In this document: piece after piece, positions 1 to 11,850 of the stretch
How the letters are laid out: each line of letters begins with the position of its first letter
How positions within the stretch are numbered: the stretch's first letter is position 1
Assembly (NCBI GenBank): GCA_029204225.1
Contig: CM055098.1
Coordinates: 8,044,246 to 8,108,245 of the forward strand
Length of the DNA stretch: 64,000 nucleotides
Source: Diphasiastrum complanatum
Lineage: Eukaryota; Streptophyta; Lycopodiopsida; Lycopodiales; Lycopodiaceae
Direction: 5' to 3'
Notes under the pieces: model-generated
The model's input: the letters and a program-made list of their open reading frames with translations, nothing else
Told to the model about the DNA's origin: nothing
The model's database searches: none
Made by a program: the position numbers and the translations under genes

Positions 1-480
1 GTAAAGACATTCTCTTATTAGAAATTTTCATGATATATCAATTTGAGCATGCCAACATCTACCACTAGATTTTCATAGTTGAAGATTTATTTACAATTAA
101 CAACATTCATGATCTAGGTTCGCTAAGATATTTTTTTCATTGGAGCAAAATAGTAAAATTCTTCAATAGTAGAACTCATTCTGTGATACTTATTGTAAGC
201 ACCACTAATATTTCCTTTTCAAAAGTATATTCAACTTTTTTGTACAAGCATAGATGTTCTCTTGGTACAAATTTCTATAGTACATTAGTTGAGCATGTAC
301 TCATCTACCATTAAAATTTCATAACTAAAGATTCATTTACAATTAGTGTTTTTGATGAACTAGGTTCGCCAAAATATCATTTTTATTGAAACACGATAGT
401 CTTATTCTTTAGTAGTAAAAATCAATTCAATGAAACTAGCTCATCAAATTATGTAATTATCATAAATTTATGTCTAAAAT
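1..480. repeat. AT-rich degenerate tandem repeat, period about 245 bp
   Basis: The stretch at about 45-180 recurs in diverged form at about 285-430. Both copies run from a phrase like gagcatg...catctacca through a thymine-rich spacer to a variant of gaactaggttcgcc. The same core with atagt..attctt and a gaact-agttc palindrome returns at 1100-1165, so this is the same repeat family as the next 1 kb. No reading frame or gene signal is visible. The class of element is not known to me. Confidence 0.5.
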
Positions 481-639
481 CCAAATTATGTCAAGAAATG
501 TTCACAAAGGCAAAATTCATTTAATCAATCCTAATTCGGTAATACCATGAAAAGAGATTCAACCATTGAAAGAAAAACATAATAAGACTTTTTGAATGTT
601 TAGGAAAATTGGAGATATTGTTAATAATTTCATATATTT

Positions 640-1465
640 CAAGGAATATTCAATATCTTTGATGAAAATTGTTGGTCCTTGTTGACTCGTCTGCATATGC
701 ATTGAGTGCCTAAACAGCGTACAAGATGAACATGATAATGATGAATCGCACAAATGATTTTATATTGTTTTGGTTTTAATGGGGCTTGAAAATTGATAGT
801 TTGGCATTAGAAGTAGAGAGATACAAATTTAGTCTTCCAGAATCAAGATTTAATGTCCAACATTCCTTGAACCTTGAACCTTGACATTAAATCAACAAGG
901 ACCAACTCATTTTCATCAAAGATATCAAATATTTCTTAAAAAATTAGAAATTATTACCAATGTCTCCAATTTTCCTAAACAGTGAAGAATGTCACTATCT
1001 TATTTCAATAAAAATATTAATATCAAACTAGTGAACCATAAATCATGAAGTTCAAGGTTCATGATTTATGGTTCACTAGTCTGATCTTAATATTCTTATT
1101 GGAATAAGATAGTGACATTCTTCAGTACTAGAACCCAACTTGATGAACTCAGTTCATCAAAATATCTCATTGTTTAGGAAAATTAGAGACATTGTTAAAA
1201 AAAAAAATATTTAAGGATTATTTGATATCTTTGATGAAAATGAGTTGGTTCTTGTTGACTCATCTACAAAAGCATGGAGTGCCCAAGTAGCGAACAAGAT
1301 GAACATGATAAGGATGAATCAAACAAATGATTTTATATTGTGTTGGATTTAATGAGGCTAGAAAATAGAGAGTTTGGCCTTAGAAGTAGACAGATACAAA
1401 TTTAATCTTCCAGAATCAATTAATGTCCAACATTAATTAAGGTTCACGATTTATGGTTCACTAGT
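640..1465. repeat. Duplicated AT-rich repeat with an inverted middle copy
   Basis: About 645-865 and 1205-1440 are direct diverged copies: both run from caatatctttgatgaaaat-like sequence through acaagatgaacatgataa to tccagaatcaa and taatgtccaacatt. Between them, about 890-1048 is an inverted copy of about 1059-1260. The window therefore shows a direct-inverted-direct arrangement of one repeat. The inverted copy lacks roughly 45 bp found in its partner (about 1124-1170). No coding potential is seen. A foldback or MITE-derived repeat is possible. Confidence 0.6.
984..1123. repeat. Near-perfect hairpin, 65-bp arms, 10-bp loop
   Basis: Bases 984-1048 pair with 1059-1123 with about five mismatches, leaving a loop of about 10 bases at 1049-1058. 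It is the centre of the larger inverted duplication around it. Such a stem could fold as DNA cruciform or as RNA; no promoter or transcript signal shows that it does. Confidence 0.8.
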
Positions 1466-1605
1466 CTATATAGTTCAAATTATTTTAGAAAGCGACTATT
1501 TACCTACTTGTGTCATACTACCTACCTAACCTCTGTCACACTACCTACTACCCAATATCACCTCCTACCTACCTATGTTCGAACATTTTAAAAAATGCAT
1601 AAAAA

Positions 1606-1765
<160 letters not shown>

Positions 1766-1999
1766 CATTTTATTCTTATTCTTACAAATTTGTTGTATCT
1801 TTTACCTCTAAAAAACCTACACATGCTCTCTTCATCAACCCATTTGCAACATACTAATAGTAGAACTTATAAAAGAAAAAATTATAGACATTCAAGAATA
1901 CTACATAAACAAAAAAAATAAAAGTTAAACAGAGATTTGTAGATGTCAAAATGGTCGTCGAAATAACCACTTTAATAGAGTCAAACTAAGTACATGTCT

Positions 2000-3110
2000 G
2001 GAAAGTCCAACCAACAACCAATAACCCCGGAGTCTGTGCGAAACACCATTTCATACAAAACTCTGGAAAATGAAAGTGCAAACCAGATTTATACAACACC
2101 AAACCAGGTTCCAAACTGTCCAGAATTCACTGAGAAACGTGCGTCCCAACTAGAAACCCTGAAAGTAGTATAAGGAAGTTATTCATTAGGACACAATGAA
2201 TGGACTACTTTTTGGCATTCCCAAGAAGTGGTCCAATATCGCCGAACGGATTCTGTTGTACCTGCTGTTTGTTCCGTACTGTGTTGCACGTCGAGACGAA
2301 CTACAACACCAGATCGGGTTTAGGGTCGTGTAGTATTCACTGAGAAACGTGCATCCAAGCTAGAAACCCTGAAAGTAGTATAGGAAAGTTAGGCATGTCA
2401 AATCAGAAGTTGGTCGGATTCGACCGACCCCCAGAACTTCGGACGGAAGGTGGCTACAAGTTTATGTGCTCGGCACGAATTCACTAGACCAGTTGCGGCT
2501 CAATTTTGATGTCGTTTGTTTGAAAATGTCCTACGTGTCAGAAGGAACGCCATTAGGGCACAATGAATGGACTACTTCTTGCATTCCCGAGAAGCGGTTC
2601 AGTATCAAACGGACTCTGTTGTGTCTGTCATCTGTTTTGTACTGTGCTGCACGTCAAGACAAACCTGTATCACCAAATCAAATTCCCAACCGTGCAGTAT
2701 TCATTAAGAAATGTCTATCCAAGCTAGAAACCCTGAAAGTAGTATAGGGAAGTTAGGCATGTCGAACCAAAAACTCGTCGAAACCCCCAGAACTTCGAAC
2801 ACAAGGTGGCTACATGTTCATGTGCTCGACCCAAATTCATTGGACTAGTTGCAGCTCGATTTTGGTGTCGTTTGCTTGAAAATGCCCTTAGTGTCTGAAG
2901 GAACATTAGGGCAAAATGAATGGACTACTTTTTGGCATTCCCAAAAAGTGGTCCAATATCGTCGAACGGAGTCTATTTGGCCGACAGTCTGTTTCGTATT
3001 GTGTTGCACACCTAAACGAACCCGCAGCACCAAATCGGATTCCAAACCGTCTAGTATTCACTAAAATGTGCGTCCAAGCCAAAAACCTGATACGGAAAAG
3101 AAACTAAGTG
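2000..3110. repeat. Diverged tandem repeat, period about 353-367 bp
   Basis: The phrase gaatggactact followed by a variant of ggcattcccaagaagtgg starts at 2198, 2565 and 2918. Between these anchors the copies share further blocks, such as gctagaaaccctgaaagtag and ggtcggattcgacc. Unit length and several blocks (a Kpn-like gtcc-aat..cgaacgg..tctgtt..tgttcc run, and ggtcgga..cc..cag-ac-gg) resemble the 360-bp satellite at 16-21.5 kb, so I read this as a distant member of that family. The three small open frames in it are not supported as genes. Confidence 0.75.
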
Positions 3111-4760
3111 CTTTCCTAATTCATGCGCTCTTGAAGCTAATGTTCTGTACAATGTTTGAATACCTTGCTCTGTTTCCATTCGAAGTTTTGGCTAGTAACA
3201 AACTGATGTAGAGTTTTCGAAAGATATAGTGCTTTTTATCCAGTCTAAATAAAGGTCTTCATTTGTTTTGGTAGCTCCTTCATCCAATCCTGAACACAAA
3301 AATTGACACATGATAATGATTCTCTTACTTTGAAATTAAAAAAGAGGGTTTTAAAGAGGCAAACAAAATTCTACGGAATTTTTAACAATATCCCCAACAA
3401 AATTCTGCATACATTCATCATCGATTCTTGAACATATTTAGCATAACTTTACTTTTGAGCATCATAACCATTTGATACTAAAAACATGCATCAATACGCT
3501 CCTAGACATTCTTCATTGAGAAAATTATAAGAAGTCAGATAACCATTTGATACTAAAAACATGCATCATTACGCTCCTAGACATGCATCATTACGCTCCT
3601 AGACATTCTTCATTGAGAAAATTATAAGAAAATTGATTCAAGTTTTTCTTTCTAAAGAAGTCATGCCTCTGTTGCTCAATTTCGACTTCGTTTGCCTTCG
3701 TGCCAGAAAGGATGCTATAGGGGCAGTAAAATGATAGTTTGGCACTGGCCATACAATAAGTAAAAAAGTAAAATCTGAATCTCTGATACAAAAGCTATGC
3801 CATATCACAATACAATGGCCTGATCTAGGCTGGACATATGTATAAGATTTATCTACACAATGCAATTACATAACCTACAAGTCTTGGTCTCCCACTTTCT
3901 ATCATTATCGTTTGAATAAAATACAAAGCCCTCTCTAGTTATGCATATATTATATGGGATCCTTGGACATTTTATTCCACTTCTAAGCCAATTAATCACC
4001 TAAGGGCTCCATATTCATTTTTTAGTGAAAGGTTTGGGCCTTTCTAGAATAACTTGCAGGCCGGTGTTTCATCATTTGGGTCCAGCCTTGCCCTAATTGA
4101 TAAATTTTAAAAGTCTCCACTTTGGCCCTCAAGTATAGATTGCTAGTGAGACAAAGTTCATTAACCGACTATAATCTGTTATGAGAACTCAATGAACTCA
4201 AGATTTCATTTAAGTGACATCTGTGGTCCTTGTAAGGATCTCTCATATCAGATTATAGTTCGTTCATAATCTTAGTTTGAGTTTGCTTTGTGATCATCTA
4301 TTGCTGTCTTAACTTTGGGATGCCATGTCCATGGATTGTGCTCATAACTTGGTATCTGTGCATTTTTGGGGGCTCACGGTGACTTCAATTTTTTTAATGG
4401 TTGACCCATATTCTTCTCCAACAATGATTGCTAATTGGGATACATCTCTAATACTAATGCAGTTTCAATCCCCTGATTCTTCAAGAGTTTTGAGCAATTG
4501 TTGTTTGGGAGCACATTATCTACACACTATCACCTCCAGCAATTGTTACAATGGTGGCGTTTCTGAAGACGATCTATCTTCTGCGGGTTCACAACATCAG
4601 CAGCAGGCTATCTAGAGTTTGTTCCTTGCAATAATCTACCTTCTTAACGATACTTTCTATGCATTATGTTTATCAACAATTTGTTTTGCAGAGCAAATCT
4701 TGCAGAATAAGAACCCTCTTGCCAACTCATTGGCCATCAATTAAATATTTGGAGGATTCA
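3111..4760. other. Intergenic DNA with a short tandem duplication
   Basis: At about 3471-3640 a segment containing catttgatactaaaaacatg and gctcctagacat is repeated in tandem, with a smaller repeat of gcatcattacgctcctagac inside it. The rest shows no recognisable gene. A 96-codon open frame at 4325-4615 matches no family I know and has no coding context. Confidence 0.4.
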
Positions 4761-4761
4761 C

Positions 4762-5136
4762 ATGGTGAGAGCTCATCTCTATGAGTTAGCTTGCATTGAT
4801 GAGAGCATTAAGGAAGTAGAACTTGTTCAAGTTATTCTTAATGGATTGTGGGCTTCTTCAGCCAACAATCAACTACACCCATCCTCAGCAATGCAATTTT
4901 TGCTTCTTTTTCAGTTGCATAATAAAAGACAGCATCTAATAGATCAATTCAGAGATTTTGGTACAAACCTAAGCTGGAAGAATGGCCTTTCAAACTCACA
5001 GCAGACGAAAGCTGCAGTAGTTGCAAATCCACTTCGAAAATCTTCCTTATCACTTAACCAAGAGTTTTGTGTGCCTGTACAAGTTAAAGACAATTATAGA
5101 AAATCAAGAATCTCATGGAACCTGCAAATTATCTAA
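4762..5136 (+). pseudogene. Copia Gag fragment (UBN2-like)
   Basis: The first 30 codons read HLYELACIDESIKEVELVQ followed by VILNGL. This aligns with the Gag of the better preserved copia element in this window, which has ELASIGEKIHDEELVQ then IVLNGL (around residues 121-142 of that protein). In the family this part of Gag, the coat protein of the retrotransposon, lies between the tryptophan-rich N-terminus and the zinc knuckle. Here similarity fades after about 35 codons and no zinc knuckle, protease or LTR follows, so it is a scrap. The alternative is chance similarity, which the match over some 28 residues makes unlikely. Confidence 0.55.
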
Positions 5137-5261
5137 CCTGCAAACATTTCTGAGCTAGCGTTCAAAAAATGAGTGTTAATGGATTGAAGACATGTGATGG
5201 AAAACAGCGATGGAAAGCTGGAAAGCCTAAAGACATGTGAATGAGCGCACCAGCAGCACGG

Positions 5262-5456
5262 AAAGCAGCCTAACGAAGCTGAGAGAGCAATACTGTAACC
5301 GAATCAGGCTGAGATAGCAAAACAACAACCGAATCAGAGAGCATAACCAAATCCGAGAGCAAAACCGCAGCTGAGAGAGCAAAAGGGCATTCAAATCCAA
5401 GAGCAGCAACGAATAGGACTGGGAGAACGATGGTGTGAGCTGAGAGAGCATTGAAA
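5262..5456. repeat. Degenerate short tandem repeat (gaatcagagagcaaaac-like)
   Basis: About ten diverged copies of a 15-24-base purine-rich unit built on cgaatc..gagagcaa. It gives a leucine/serine-rich open frame on the minus strand (5227-5622) that has no other support. Confidence 0.6.
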
Positions 5457-5459
5457 GGC

Positions 5460-7180
5460 TCGCGCCAATGTGGAGTGTTTCAAATTCTTTTGAAATGCTC
5501 CCCTCAATAAAGATTGTCATTTTTTTTTTAAAATACGCTTTTCGAGTTTTCTGCGTCAACATTGCTTCATGGCAATGTCTCCAACATGAGTAAGTTTGAG
5601 GAATTACGTGGGCCTCCCACACATTTTGTGTTGCAAAACCCTATAACCAATGTTGCTTCTCTTTTCGGCCCTGCCGCCCAACGATCATGTTTCGAAGTGT
5701 TTTGTGTTTTTTGTTTGAAACGTCAAAAATGTTATAGAATGTTATCAACATTGACTGACGGTGACTATCAAAGTTTGTAGCAGACTTCCTTCTCTCAAGA
5801 CATTTACATCCTCAAAATTGAAGTCAAGCACAAGCATTTTCACACTTTCAATGTTGTGAATCACTTTCATGCAGATTGGCCTTTCATGATTACATATCAT
5901 ATGCATATTGCTTCATACTAGAAGTTCTAGCTTTTAAGCCACATCGTTCACTCATTTAATAATTTAAGCTTACCAGTCCAAATTACACTTGAATCCTTTG
6001 AGATTCACGGATACACCCAACCACCTTCCTGAGCATCTTGAGCATGCACTTGATACTAGTTAGCATTGACTTGCTCCTACATTCTCAAGGATAGACATCG
6101 TTCCATTTGAAGTTTTCCGGAATCTCTGTCACTGTCCTTTGCTCTTTAATATGTCCTTATGATAGTGAAAAAAAATTACTCGACTCCAAAATCAACCTTC
6201 AAACAAGGAATCAAGTTTGGTCCCTATTGATTGGTCGAGTGCAAGATAGGCACACAAAGCACCACTTTTCCAAAAAAATTCTTGCTTCAGATAGAATGTG
6301 ATTGCTTTGATTCAACTCTCATACCATAATAAAAGCTTGAATAAATAGTCATGAATCACTTCTAGATGAATTTTGGAAAAATAAATTTTATCCTTTGACC
6401 ACTATCAAACTGGTTTTACTCGAGATTGCCAAACTAGCATTCAAGAGTAACAGTCTTGGCAACGGCTCCACAAACACCTTGATCTTTAATGGCCCCTCCA
6501 CGTGATGAACTTTTCGTATGAAACTCATAGCAAGTACAATCAATATAATCCATTGGATTTTCATCAATAGACAAGTGTGAAATCACTACTCAACTTGGGT
6601 GTAGGCATCAATGTCAAAAGGCTCAAATGATGTCAATGTGAGTGCAAAGCTCGCTTGAGAAAATCCTAGATGTCATCTCAGATTTGATATTAGTAAGCTT
6701 TTCTACTTTGTTTCATGCACAAACTTAGCATTACTAGTTGATTGGTGAGTCACAAGACCATCCACTTGCTACTACATTGAGATCTTGTATTTTAGAAGAA
6801 GTTCAATGTTGTCTTTGTGCTGCCATATTCTAGCTCACAGAAAATATTATATCCTTCCATCAGTGGTAGCAAAGGATGCAAGACCATCTATCTAAATTTC
6901 ACTTTTTTCCATACACTTGACGTGAGATTTTTGGGTATTTTATCTAATCATGCCAATATTTATTCAAATTGTGATCGATTTTATGCTAATCCACTACTTA
7001 TAGTATTTTTGAAGTACAACGTTCTAGGTAATCCTCCATACTTAATGATGAACAGTTTCACTATATTTGCTACTATAACATGTAAGATCATGTTATCTAC
7101 GAATCTGAATGGACACTCACAAATATTCGCATAGGGGATAATATCGATTAGGTCAATTTTAGTTCATCATGTAGCAGCTT
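5460..7180. other. Intergenic DNA, no gene recognised
   Basis: Short open frames only. A minus-strand phrase tggtatgagag near 6320-6332 resembles a copia primer-binding site, but no LTR end was found beside it. About 28 bases at 7061-7088 recur at 12412-12439. Confidence 0.4.
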
Positions 7181-7199
7181 GCTAGATAAATTCTTAGAC

Positions 7200-7870
7200 T
7201 TTAATATCGATTCAGATGTGATGTACTTATTTGAATTTGCTGATGCGAATTGAAGGAATCACGAACGCGAAAAGCAACAATTTGGAAGGATTTCAGATAT
7301 GATTGCTGGTCACTGCCAACTGTATCATTCCTACAGTCCTCCAGAATGTGGACAGACTTTGCTGATCTAAACGTTTTTGCTTAACACAGCATTCAACAAT
7401 ATCAAACCAAGGTGCGGAATTAAATGAACAAGTGAATCAGACACACGAATAGCAGCAGACTCATTTACATTCAAGATCATACAATCATAAGAATTAATAA
7501 TGTGCACAACAGCTACAAAATCATCTATTCTGATTTTTTGAGCACTGCATGCAGATCCACGTAGTGCGTTGGCGTGAGAGAAATACAGTTCTCTCACGAA
7601 TTCGTGTCTCACTTACTAGCGGACTTGTGGATCTATAGATCCTATGCAAAAATTGTCTCGTGCGCAGGCGGACTCATATTATGTATTTTCGTCTTCTTTT
7701 GCTTACTAGCATTAGACTTCTTCGTTTTGTATCATTCATTAACCAGAAAGTATATAGTCACGTCGTGTAACTTCTAGATTAGATTGATTAAACATCTACA
7801 ACTAATCACAAATTACAAGAGTGGTAGATTAGCCATGACCTAGAGTGCATCCGCTGATGTCATGATATCA
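7200..7870 (-). mobile_element. Possible copia LTR next to the RNase H remnant
   Basis: This stretch lies directly downstream, on the minus strand, of a copia RNase H remnant, where the 3' LTR is expected. It is noncoding. I could not define the TG...CA ends or a polypurine tract, and no second copy is present in the window, so the call rests on position alone. Confidence 0.3.
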
Positions 7871-7985
7871 GATCAGATATCTATACTTCTAGGTACTTGC
7901 ATGATCTTCCTGATCTTTAGGAGTGTGAGGGTAGAAAAGGTCTCGCGACAATTTTTGTGTCGCTTCGAGTCGTTTGACTTTCACA

Positions 7986-8790
7986 TCATCTGACTTTCTC
8001 CCGTTGTACCACAAAAAATTCTCTTTCACGAATTTTTCTCGTTCGTGTCTTTTCGTCAGGGTGTTTGCGAACATTTTCGTCAGAGTGAGGGCTGAAAGCT
8101 AGCAAGGCTTTGGTAATAGAAACGTTTTGTTTCTTCAGCTCTTTCTCAAAGCATGATAGCTTGATGACTCCAAGACTGTTCCTCTGTCTCTCAAAAAGAC
8201 CTTTGTCTAGGGCTTTCGTGAAAATGTTAGCAACCATGTCTTTCGTTCCAATGAAGGTGGTCTGCAACATCTTCTTCTCAATAAAATCCCTGATCAAGTG
8301 GTACTTGATCGCGATGTATTTCGTTCTTGAGTGGAACACATGATCTTTCGTTAGATGTATTGCAGATGTGTTATCCATCTGCAAAACCAGAGGCTCGTTA
8401 CTTGTTTTGCCCAATTCGTCTAGAAACTGCTTGAGCCAAATTATTTCATTGGCCATCTTTGTTGATGCAACGTACTCTGCTTCGCAGGATGACTGAGCCA
8501 CAATCGTCTGCTACTTGCTGACCCAGAGAATCACTGCTGCTGATGCGATGGACACTTTTACAATCGTCCTTGAGGGATGCCCAGCTAGCATCACTGTAGG
8601 AAAGCATCTTGAACCCTGCATCACGACAATAACACAAGCCATAATCTCTCGTTAATTGAAGATATTGCAAAATTCGTTTTGCAATCTTCTAGTGTGTCGA
8701 GCCTGGATTCGTGCAGAATTGGCTCATCATGAACACTGCATAAGCGATGTCAGGCGTGTGTTGTCTGCAAGCAGGCTAAAGTAGTGGAAA
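7986..8790 (-). pseudogene. Ty1/copia RNase H remnant
   Basis: The minus strand encodes the C-terminal part of a copia Pol protein, the RNase H that removes the RNA strand during reverse transcription. In order it shows YSDASWASLKDDCKS (first catalytic Asp region), SSCEAEYVAS (the conserved Glu block), MDNTSAIHLTKD (the third catalytic Asp region) and SRTKYIAIKYHLIRDFIEKK. The two parts lie in different frames (8446-8670 and 7986-8501). A TAG falls in the W-V-S-K-Q-Q stretch just before the Glu block, and there is a frameshift after DDCKS. No reverse transcriptase is found upstream. It is a dead fragment. Confidence 0.85.
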
Positions 8791-9718
8791 AATTTCAGAA
8801 GCAATTAACACAAATGAATATGATGGTAATTCCTTCTAAAATTATCTATTGGTTGTGGGCAAAGGTAGCATGTAGAACAACAAACCACATTACTTGTGTA
8901 GTTTTTCCAATCGAGAGAGAGAGGGAGAGGGGGAGGATAATCTTTTATATTGTCATCTGGAAGCAAGTTTCTATAGCAGTCTGGTTATTCTAAAAGTCAA
9001 AATCATTGTGACGATGAAGTGTTTGTTGACAAGTATACCTCTGTCAATATATCATGCTCTGATTAACTTTCTTGTAGATGTTTTTGGAGCTTCCTTGATA
9101 AATGTTTTTGCTAACAATTAGGATAAATTTATTATGTTGCTGCACATAGATGATATCAGATTCCATTGGTGATGCTTTGGACAACGACAATGTTGAAGAT
9201 GAGACCGAGGAACTTACAAGTCAAGTAAGGACTTGATTGCTAATATTCAAGATAACAAAGTCGACTTGTGCAAGATCAATAAAGCCCTTCAATTATCAAA
9301 AAATATCACTTATGGACTGGGCTGAGTAAGCAAGGAGTTATTTTTTTTTTATGAAATCAAAAGTGGACTCAGTTTAGAAGCTTTTCTTTATTACATAATG
9401 TTCTACAGACACTTTCATAGTCAATAATGAAAGGTATGATGTTATTTCAAGACAGTAAGGAGGCTTGGATGGATCTCAAAGCCTTGCACGAAGTTGTACT
9501 TTATCATGCCAATTTGGATTATGTATCATTTGCATTCATAGACTCCATGATACCTACAACTCCATTTAATGTTTCAATTTAGTCAGTCATTTGCCATGCC
9601 CTCACTTTAAGGAAGAACCAAAACTTTCATAAGCGAAGCACACCAGTGATTAAGGGGGATAAGAGGTGTATGTTATCTGCTCTACTTTTGCAGTTATCAT
9701 CTGTCCTAAAGGAAAAAA
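8791..9718. other. Intergenic DNA, short GA-rich patch
   Basis: A GA/GGA-rich patch lies at about 8912-8938. At about 9460-9500 a plus-strand reading SKEAWMDLKALHE resembles a copia Gag motif, but nothing around it confirms this. Confidence 0.3.
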
Positions 9719-9719
9719 C

Positions 9720-10251
9720 TAACAAAGGTCGACGGGGCCATGATTTGTAAAGGTACTGCTATTGTAAGGATCACCAAATGACGATCTGACTAGATCCTGT
9801 TGCAAAACAACCAAAAGGACACATGTGGAGCAAAACCACCCATCCAAACCTAGATCCCTCTTGGAGTTTCCTCCTGGACCTAGCCCCCAAGCCATAGTGA
9901 AGAACCTAAGAGAGAGGAGGAGAGACAGGCTCAAGAAACTAAATTTCCAATAGGAGGATGGGCGAGTTTCCAATGGACATATTCTCTTCATGAGAGAGAG
10001 AATATTCTCTCTAGGATTCCCATGCAACCTATATTGAGCTATTGACCTCCTATTCTTGCATTAAAGCAGTCATTCACTATGCATGTGCTCCCATGTCCAA
10101 TTATAGGTCTGGGCCCTCATATGATTAAACATTACTTTACAGGCCAAGCACGAAATGATGAGGCATAACCAATAACTATATACATTTGGAGTGACCGGCT
10201 ATCCACGTCAGGAATTATTCTGATTCCTTTATACAGGACATGGACGTAACA
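9720..10251 (-). mobile_element. Gypsy-type LTR, minus orientation (inverted partner of 11851-12369)
   Basis: Read on the minus strand, a G-rich polypurine tract (aaggggggaagga) at 10252-10265 is followed at 10251 by TGTTACGTCCATG, the expected LTR start. The following 461 bases match the plus-strand LTR at 11851-12308 closely. The match ends near 9791, and this copy runs on to about 9720 with no clear CA end. The internal bases just before the polypurine tract are shared too. A 102-codon open frame inside it is not a gene. Confidence 0.75.
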
Positions 10252-10350
10252 TCCTTCCCCCCTTAAACTAGTTCTGTCCTCAGAACGAGTAACTAGGAAA
10301 AATCCAATTTGTATGCTTTTAACTCTTCCCATGAATCATTATCCTCAATT

Positions 10351-11751
10351 TGACCAACCAACCTAAGCAAGTACACAGAGATAGAACAATTTCTCTATTG
10401 TTTGTCTCTAATGCTGAGTACTCATGCAGGGTCTAAAGGTACATTGAGCGATAAATCTTCCAAATGGGCAAAATCTTCAATACATCAAACTGTCATCATC
10501 ATATAAACTAAATTTACATGATACATCGGATGAGCAGTCGACCAAACTTGAAGATTAAGTTTAAAAGCTAACAAATTAATCATTTAACTTTCACAATTAC
10601 CTTGAAAATAAATCTTTAGTCTGACTTCAATATCAAATAAGTATTTAGAGATGGGATAATTCTCAAATTATCTGTTTCTACACTGAAATACTATACGACC
10701 TTTAGAAGTACACTAAAAGATAAATTTTCCTGTTGGGTTTGATTCTCTCCAATCTAATAACATCACCTTCATGTACCTCAATTTACATGAATCACTGGGA
10801 GAGTCCTCGCCTTACACTGGAAATCAATGTTCAAAAGTTAAAGATCCAAAACAATTATAGTCCAAGACTATCCACAAATTACTTGTAGACCTATCATAAA
10901 AGCTTTTTAGTACAAAACTCATCCCACCAAAATCTCTTAGGAGATCCATCGAGATAAAAATGACTTCAACTCAGTCATGAGTACCGCAGATACTCTCCTG
11001 AGATAACTGCTCTATCCCTAGCATCATATACCAGAAAATAGCAACCATTCAATCTTGATAGACTTAACTGCTCCTAATTAACCGAAGATTTTAGGCTGAA
11101 AAATAGTACACAAGCATTCCTTGACTACAATCTGAAAAGGTTAGCAAATTCCTCATAAGTAAACAATTACTTAATGAAAATGCCTGTGAGATCCAAACAA
11201 TCTCAAGTTTGTACACAAATTTAGAGTTCAAATAACAAATCTAAATTTTAACTCCACCAATTGATCAAGAATTACTCATCATCTTAAGAATCATCATATT
11301 TCCCATATAATCATCTAATGACCTTTAAGTATCAATTTATGATCCGTCAATCATAAACATTTAGAATCTTATGATTCGTCAATCATAATCTATCGGATTC
11401 TAAACCCATAATCATTTAGAGATACTGGAGTATATGCACAACATACCACTCAAGAAATATAAGAAACATTCTGAAATCTTTTCCACAAGGAAAATTATTG
11501 GATTCCAAGAATATTCTTCCATCTCTATTCTTAACCAGATTATGAGTTCCAAATTCTACAATCAACCTAGTGATTAAAGACCATTATAACATTTGTCTTT
11601 AACAAATAATAAACTTTATAAAATCACCTAGAACCACATCTAGAGATTATAAATTTCTGCTAAATTTCAACTGAATTCAATGGTTATCCTTGATATTAGT
11701 TAGACTCTGTCATCCAACATATGTATATGAGCTCACTGGGATATAGTCAAT
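10351..11751 (-). mobile_element. Noncoding retroelement spacer between inverted LTR ends
   Basis: This AT-rich block lies between the two inverted polypurine-tract/LTR ends. On the minus strand its portion 11760-11041 matches the plus strand at about 53430-54120 (shared phrases include tatcccagtgagctcata and taactaatatcaagga). Two diverged sub-blocks at about 10385-10460 and 10655-10740 resemble each other. No reading frame is present. I infer it is the long noncoding part of a gypsy element, between the pol end and the 3' LTR, but the family is not proven. Confidence 0.5.
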
Positions 11752-11850
11752 AACTTAGGATAATGATTCATGGGAAGAGTTAAAAGTATACAAATTGGAT
11801 TTTTCCTAATTACTCGTTATGAGGACAGAACTAGTTTAAGGGGGGAAGAA

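Noticed and set aside
2466-3107. Several 60-93-codon frames in the 2-3 kb tandem repeat
   Set aside because: Frames shift between repeat copies and no motif is present.
6318-6335. tggtatgagag on the minus strand as a copia primer site
   Set aside because: Differs from the tRNA-Met site and no LTR end or gag lies beside it.
9455-9540. SKEAWMDLKALHE as copia Gag
   Set aside because: Short match without a second Gag block; mentioned only as a hint.
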